Assembly: GCF_030272615.1 (NCBI RefSeq)
Contig: NC_081413.1
Coordinates: forward strand, 449,664,538 to 449,728,537
DNA: 64,000 nt
Reading direction: 5' to 3'
Source: Cryptomeria japonica
Lineage: Eukaryota; Streptophyta; Pinopsida; Cupressales; Cupressaceae
Below, one piece after another: positions 58,101 through 64,000 of this stretch; the first letter of the stretch is position 1; the number at the start of each line of letters is the position of its first letter. Under the pieces are notes generated by a model. The model was not told the DNA's origin. It did no database searches and saw nothing but the letters and a program-made list of their open reading frames with translations. Made by a program: the position numbers and the translations under genes.

Positions 58101-59330
58101 TGTTGGCAATATGAAGGAATTGATTATGTGTTGCATTGATGTTTTCTCATTCATGTCAACACTAGTTGTTATGATTGGTTATCGACAGATAGATTTTGGT
58201 TACTGGTAGAAGAACTAGTTTTACCGACAGAAGGGACTATCAGTTGGATACTATCAACATGTTTGGATCAATGGAATATATTTGGTTTGATGTTTCTGGA
58301 GTATTTTTTAGCTAGTTGGTATTAACTTGATGATCGGATGCTATCATACACTCTAGTAAGCCTATACCGGTAAAGGTTTAAGGTTTTATTGACAGGGCTT
58401 TTACTGAGAATATTTGGCAGGATTCATAAGTGGTGTTGGTGTGGCTTCTAGATGGAATTCAGGATGTAGAAGGTGATCCTTGATCGTGTCTTGACTGATT
58501 GGAGACATCGCTTTGGTGTGGTGGACCCAAATTAGGTCCAGTACCTATCTAGGTTATGGATCAATATCATGTAACGTGTTCTCTACACGTTACCTAGATG
58601 ATTTATGGATTGGTTAATGTTGTTTAGGTCTAAAGCCGACATGGAATATCATTGTAATATGGATGTATGTAATCATCTTATTGTAATATCTTTTAGGTGG
58701 GCAATCTAATTGTTTTAGGCCTTAGGGTTTGTATAAATTGATGTAAGATCTCATTGTAGATCATGGTCGTGGTCATGGAATGAAAAATTATATGTGGAGG
58801 AGATTTGGTCGATCATAGGTGATTGAATTGGGTTTATGTAAGAGGTCAAAGGCCTCTGATATTGAGCTTAACTGAGACTCTAATTAGGCATGGTATATGC
58901 TATCACTAGCAATTCATTCTTCTGGATTCTTGTCCAATTATATTGAGGTGGTTATAACCTCTTTGTAGTCAATGAGACCCTTTGTAATGAGTAGTACACT
59001 CTAGGAAGTGTGCCTTCCTACATGTGCAGGCCCCTTATTGTATCACATACTTTCTGCAAAAGTATTATCTGACTATGGGTAGGCTTCCCACCATGGTTTT
59101 TCTCTTTACCAGGTCTTCCACATATAAATCATGGTGTTATGTGGTATGGTGGCATTGTGTTAATTCTCTATTTCATTCTTAAGTGTTATTACTTACCGGT
59201 ATGTGTTTCTGCTATTTCGGTATTCAATGTTTATGTGCTTTGGTTAAAGGTTATAAAGTGGCTTGATTAATATAATTTGTTGACAAATGATTCACCCCCC
59301 CCTCTAAGTTGTCCACCGGTTATTCTAACA
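58101..59330 (+). repeat. Cop3 3' LTR
   Basis: 1,230 bp, TGTTGGCAATATGAAGG... to ...TATTCTAACA. Contains 'ccttcctacatgtgcaggcccc' and 'cacccccccctctaag', shared with other LTRs here. No 5' partner in the window. Confidence 0.9.
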
Positions 59331-59784
59331 TGAATTTCCTTAGATACATGATCTCTCTGATGTAATTTGCATCATATTACATTCACATATCCATAATCCT
59401 ATCTCCTTTTATATATATATATATATCAAAATGATCTATCAAACTAACTTATATACCCTATATAAATTTGCATGCCTTATGTCAACTTACAAAGATATAT
59501 ACAATATCAAATTACCTGTCGGCCAAATAACATAAATGCATAAACATTAAAATCAATTGTCGATGCCTCTAATACTGATAACCTTTACTAAACCATGTTG
59601 GCCTGCATTGGTGTTAACCAAAGAAATCATTATGTCCTGCCGGTGCTGGTGCTAGTGTCGGTGAAGTATCTGTGAAGTGTCTGTCGATACACCATAGAAC
59701 CAAAACATGTAACCGAAACACAATACCATGTTGCCATCAATGACTATATAGTGAAACCAACCAATTGAGTGTCAATTGCCAACA
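59331..59784 (-). repeat. Element D 3' LTR, partial
   Basis: Right edge TGTTGGCAATTGACAC (minus) at 59784, next to D's polypurine tract. The left part is cut by Cop3's LTR at 59330. Same family as 2590-3317. Confidence 0.75.
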
Positions 59785-60063
59785 ATCCCCCCCTTTGGCA
59801 TTAATGGCAACACTCATGTGAAAAATGGTCAAGGTTTCAACTGTCGGTTTCATCCTACCCTGCTCCCCCTGAGTTGAATTTCCAAAATACTCCATATCTA
59901 CATTAATCGATGACTCCATGAATCCATGACTCCCCCTAATATATACAACTCCTTTTATCATTTTTCACATATATACTACTCCCCCTTTGACATCAATACC
60001 ATCAAAATTTTCTAAAATAATGTCAAAGAATAAGAACTGTACAATGAATATCCCAGAAAAGTC
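59785..60063 (-). other. Element D 3' UTR with repeated polypurine tracts
   Basis: 'atccccccctttggca' (59785-59800) adjoins the LTR; 'tgctccccctgagttgaa' (~59861), 'actccccctaata' (~59930) and 'tactccccctttgacatcaat' (~59979) follow. Nearly the same order as in element A. Confidence 0.75.
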
Positions 60064-62722
60064 TTACCAGAGCTTGACAAATTTCAAAAAACCTAGATAA
60101 GCCTTCTCTAGTAACTCCAGATAAGTATCCCAACTGGTTTTGAATGTACCTGAAATAGATACAAGTCCACTCAATATATGTGCAAAATATTCTTTCTCAT
60201 TTACCTCTATCAGTGTGGGCTTTCCCACCATATCCATGCATTCTTTCTTATGTACACTGTGTGAATCCAACTGGGGACTCACCAAGCCTTTTAGAATTTT
60301 GGCTCTTCTTATTATTTTGTCTCTTTCCTTCTCAAGAACAGAAATTTGGTTCTCCAAAATCAAAATTTGACTATCAATTGATGTAGTCAATGAAATTAAT
60401 TCGTCAAAGGAATTAGCTATGCTTGCAATTTTCTCCTGAATTTCTTTTATCTTTTTATCCACATTAGCTATAATTATTTCAATGTTACAACTTACCCTAT
60501 ATATATTTGTACATTGCTTCAAATAATTTTCAATTAGTATGAACTTCTCATCAATCTTTTTCTTCTCAGTTGCAATTACTTGATCAAATGCAGCTCTCTT
60601 AGCCTGAGTAAACCTTTATAGAGCTTGTCGGTTTGAGATTTGCTGTAAGGATTGAAAATCCTTTGAAATATGCTCAATGATTATCTTAAGCTTGCCATAT
60701 GGGCTCGCTTCATTTTCAATATTACACTCTGGGACTAATCAGTGTAAAATAGTGATTGATTGATCTATAATCCCTACATCTGTGAATCCCTACTTCATCA
60801 GTTTTGTGCTGCCATCATCATCAGTTCAGTGGGGCTCATCTCTGTGATGTTTTTCTTTTCTACCTATGAAGTGTAAATTGATAACAATGATGGATCAATA
60901 ACTGGTTCCCTGCCAGATTCCCTTGCCTTCTCCTCTGAAGATTTATCCTTTATAGCCTCCTCACTTGCACCGGTGGCTTCACCACTTGGTGTAGTCTGTG
61001 TAACTATTGGTTCCTCTATAGGAACTGTAACCTCAACCCGTACATTTGTATCCAGAGGACAATTATCCTCAATATTAGTATCTTGTACAATATTAGCTTG
61101 TTCACTCTCTTTATTAACTGGTATCTCAATATTTGTTTGTACATCTATATTTATCAGGGGTTCAATTTCCACTATCTTAATATTTTTCAAAATTGAGGTT
61201 GAAGTACCCATAATCTCCTTTCCTTTTCCTTCATTCGGGGTATCTATAGTGTCTGTCTTGGTTTCCAGTGAAGTAAAGAATCATCTGTTTTCTCCAATAA
61301 ATTTAACCCATGCTTTTTGAGTCTCCTTTATTATTTCATTTACTCTTAATAGTATCAAACTAGTTATCCTATGTTTTCTATTGAAAATTTGTATGTTGGC
61401 CACCTCAAGTGTCTTTTTCCATTTCATCTGGAGCAATAGTAACACAGATAGATAATAGCTCTTGAATTTTAATATGTTTATCTTCTTCCATAGCTGATAG
61501 TCTTCTAGCATCTAACATATTATACAATTTAGCCGGTATTTGATTTTCTATTTCTATTAAGGTTTTCTTATAAAAATACAAGTATAATAAGACTGCTTCC
61601 TCTACCTCTCTTTGTTCATCATCCTCTAAGTGTTTATATAAAAATTGAACATTCTTCAACATGCCATCTTTAGGGGTTTCATCTACTAATTCTACATAAG
61701 TTTTAGGAGGTATAATAGTCACATTACCAAATTCAATTGCTAAGTCGATGTCAGTCTTCTTCTTCTTGTTTGTAGTACCAGATGTAGCTGAAGGTGTTGT
61801 CTTTGGTGCTTTCTTTTGTGCTGGTATTTTTATTGTAACCTTCCTGACCAGGTGCTTCTTAGCTTATGCCTTTGTTTCCTTTGGTTTCTTCCTAGCAACC
61901 CTCTTAAATGTCAACGATGTGTCATCCTTAGATTTTGATTCTGTAGTAAAAGGCTCAATATGAACTTCAAGATCCTTCATCTTTATATCTTTCTCTGGGA
62001 CAACATCAATTAGTATGGTGATGTCCTTTCAAACCTTCTCCACAAATTTTCTTTCTTTTCCCTCCTACTTCTCTCTTTTCTTTTGGTTGAACTATGTTTC
62101 ACAGTACCATAGGGATTCTCTGCCTCATCTATTGGTGCATCAATCAACATATTTGCATAGGCATCAAGAATTTGTGCATCCACCTCATAGCCCATTTCTT
62201 CAATCCCAATATTTTGGGGCTTAACTTCTTCCATGAGTGTCTCATTCTTCTTTACCATGAAGCATATGTCGGTTGAATATTTTTCTATAATATGCTCAGG
62301 TACCCTTACCCTAGACGTCATAGATTTCTATAATGCTTTGAAATATCCCCATACCTTATCATATCTCTGGCTTCCTAAAGCAGCAATTGACTGTTTCATT
62401 TGTCTTCCTACCGAGATGTCAAAAGCCCATTGCCTCTTACCAAAACCGAGTGTATCATCCATGAAATATAGCATCAGGCAAACTATCAAGTTGCCATATT
62501 GGAATGTACCCTTCTTTACACCCTTAATCTTCCCTAGATTTATTAACAACTCATCTAGTTTCTAACCGCATAGATCTAACTTAACATTCTCTCTCATCAT
62601 TTTGTATGCAGCCAAAATGCATGAACTAGAAACAAAATTTAGTTGGTTTGACTGAGTTACCTTATACCTGATGTGATAGTTCTGATACTTAATGTTAAGT
62701 ACAGATGCCAAGCTAATAAGAT
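60064..62722 (-). pseudogene. Element D ORF2, N-terminally truncated, unknown function
   Basis: Fourth copy of the unknown ORF2. From 62722 down: HLISLASVLNIKYQNYHIRY (aligns with the ILGYKTTHANRL region of A), KMMRENVKLDLCG, IKGVKKGTFQYGNLIVCLML, IIEKYSTDICFMVKKNE, EEMGYEVDAQILDAYANMLI, a Lys-rich linker (~61740-61850), the helical module with DGMLKNVQFLYKHL, VLLYLYFYKKTLIEI and MLDARRLSAM, an acidic Thr/Glu-rich stretch (~60870-61210), and a C-terminal coiled coil (VDKKIKEIQEKIASI, ILENQISVLEKERDKI) ending at a TAA at 60064. Frameshifts near 62000, 61500 and 61230. ORF1, spacer and the ORF2 N-terminus are missing. Confidence 0.8.
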
Positions 62723-64000
62723 GAGAGGGGGAGGTGAATCATACAAACCTAATCTTCCTTAAAAACATTAGATTCAACCTCGATAACATATACTTCAGTA
62801 ATGAAACCAAAACTACTAAACATGCAAACTCAAAAGCATATAAACATCATAATCCTCATAACACCAGATTTAATGTGGAAACCCAAATAAGGAAAAAACA
62901 CTGTGGGATTTTAGAGCCACTAAGAAATATACTCTTCTAGAGTATGCTCGGTTAAAAGCAAATCCCATTAAAGATTACAAATACATTGCTAGATGTGACC
63001 TGGTTAAGGTATTTCCCTCAGATCTATTAGGATCTTCACCTTGTTAGAAGTGACCTTGTTAAAGGATTTCAAACACTCAATCAGAATGTCACCTTGCTAG
63101 AGGGTTTTACAAATAAGGCTGTTAAGTCCACTCAGTTAAGAGATTTTCTATCACTTTACAAAATAATAGTAATAAAAATCTATCTGCAACTTCACATCTA
63201 AAATGCTAAAGCAGATTCTTATTTGCTCAATACAATATAGATATAGAACTAATCTTGTCCTTCTATTGGGCTCTATACTCTGTTATTCAAATAGGTCTTG
63301 AAGCTTCTATGCTCGGTAATCACTATGTAGTATCCATGTGCATACACTTGCCCACATACATTGTTTATCAACAGTTCCTTATTTCCTTATTTATAAACAA
63401 TTCGCCAACCACTTAATCTCCTTGATCACATTTCCCATGATCAATCATAGCCATCAGATCTTCAAACTTTGACCAGGTTTAGTGTATCCTTCGATCTGAA
63501 AATGTTTTAACCCACCTTGGAACTTGCATACATTTCTTGGAACTTGTGCTAGGGTATTGCTGTTCAATCTGAGCTGTAGATCTTCCTGCCGATTTTCCTT
63601 TGCCATAGATTATTTAACAAACTTCATTCATGGCATACCAATCATTTAATCATAGCCAGCTCATCAGCTTCCTTCATTAAATAATGCTTTTATTCATTCA
63701 ATGCATTCTATTATTACTCGGTTGCAACTCGGTAAATACTAAACTTCACTTGGTAGACATATCGCCTTCATTAACCGATAGCGATAACCTTAGGGTTTAC
63801 CAACTAGGTTCTTTGCTCGGTAACATAGTGTAGTATTAACCTTACAATCAATAACATTTGTATGATATCAAAACAATCTAAACATCATGATCTCATCATT
63901 GTCTAACTTGGTAATAATTGCACATTGAATAACTTATTTCTCCCCTTATTCATCATATTATTTCTGTGTCTTTTATCGACATCGTTATACTCATCAAATC
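62723..64000 (-). repeat. LTR fragment joined to truncated element D, runs off the window
   Basis: Begins inside the 'gagagggggaggtgaatc' tract that lies near the 3' end of LTRs here, with no preceding TGTTAG edge or primer site. It shares 'aacttcacatct(a/g)aaatg', 'ccttgttagaag' and 'ggttaagg' style text with element C's LTR (reversed) and with 1-1242. It does not match D's own 3' LTR, so the join at ~62722 is a recombination between different elements. Confidence 0.65.

Overview
This window looks like intergenic DNA from a seed plant with a large, old, repeat-rich genome. A conifer-type gymnosperm is my guess, but nothing here proves it. I recognise no host protein gene, tRNA or rRNA. Almost all of the window is LTR retrotransposons, nested in one another and broken by stops, frameshifts and deletions. 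Names used below: Cop1-Cop3 are Ty1/copia elements. Chr1 is a Ty3/gypsy chromovirus. A, A', B, C and D are members of a two-ORF LTR family with no pol. G1-G4 are ~4-4.5 kb non-coding insertions with palindromic ends. S1 is a short non-autonomous LTR element.

Layout. 1-3773: LTR fragments and a 1.3 kb unclassified stretch. 3318-23549 (minus strand): Cop1, split by G1 (4785-8779, target-site duplication (TSD) CCACC) and by element A (9391-15901, TSD CTAAC). A ~3.37 kb tandem duplication (14002-17366 and 17369-20688) doubled the 5' end of A (copy A') together with part of Cop1. 23550-23948: a Cop2 remnant into which Cop1 landed. 23949-29703: G2 and G3 fragments with a solo LTR (24044-25593, TSD ATACA). 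29704-33767 (plus): element B, truncated and joined in frame to Chr1 gag. 33768-47350: Chr1, split in its RNase H by the complete element C (36295-44304, TSD GCTTT). 47350-59330 (plus): Cop3, split by G4 (48791-53305) and S1 (54984-57351, TSD GCATA). 59331-62722 (minus): element D. 62723-64000: another LTR fragment.

The most interesting content is the two-ORF family. ORF1 is a long coiled coil followed by an array of four or five CCHC zinc knuckles. ORF2 is ~1,070-1,110 codons with no domain I can name. It is recognisable four times (A, B, C, D) by the same ordered modules. The members carry LTRs, a TGGTATCAGAGC primer-binding site and a polypurine tract like those of the copia elements, but no protease, integrase or reverse transcriptase. 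They therefore probably depended on copia enzymes. In A and B the ~305 bp between the ORFs is conserved and has a TATA box ~150 bp before the ORF2 start, which suggests a separate ORF2 transcript.

Relative ages follow from the nesting: Cop2 is older than Cop1, which is older than G1 and A; the tandem duplication followed the insertion of A. Chr1 is older than C, and Cop3 is older than G4 and S1. Stops in the decayed frames are mostly TAG at former glutamine codons, as expected from deamination of CHG-methylated DNA.
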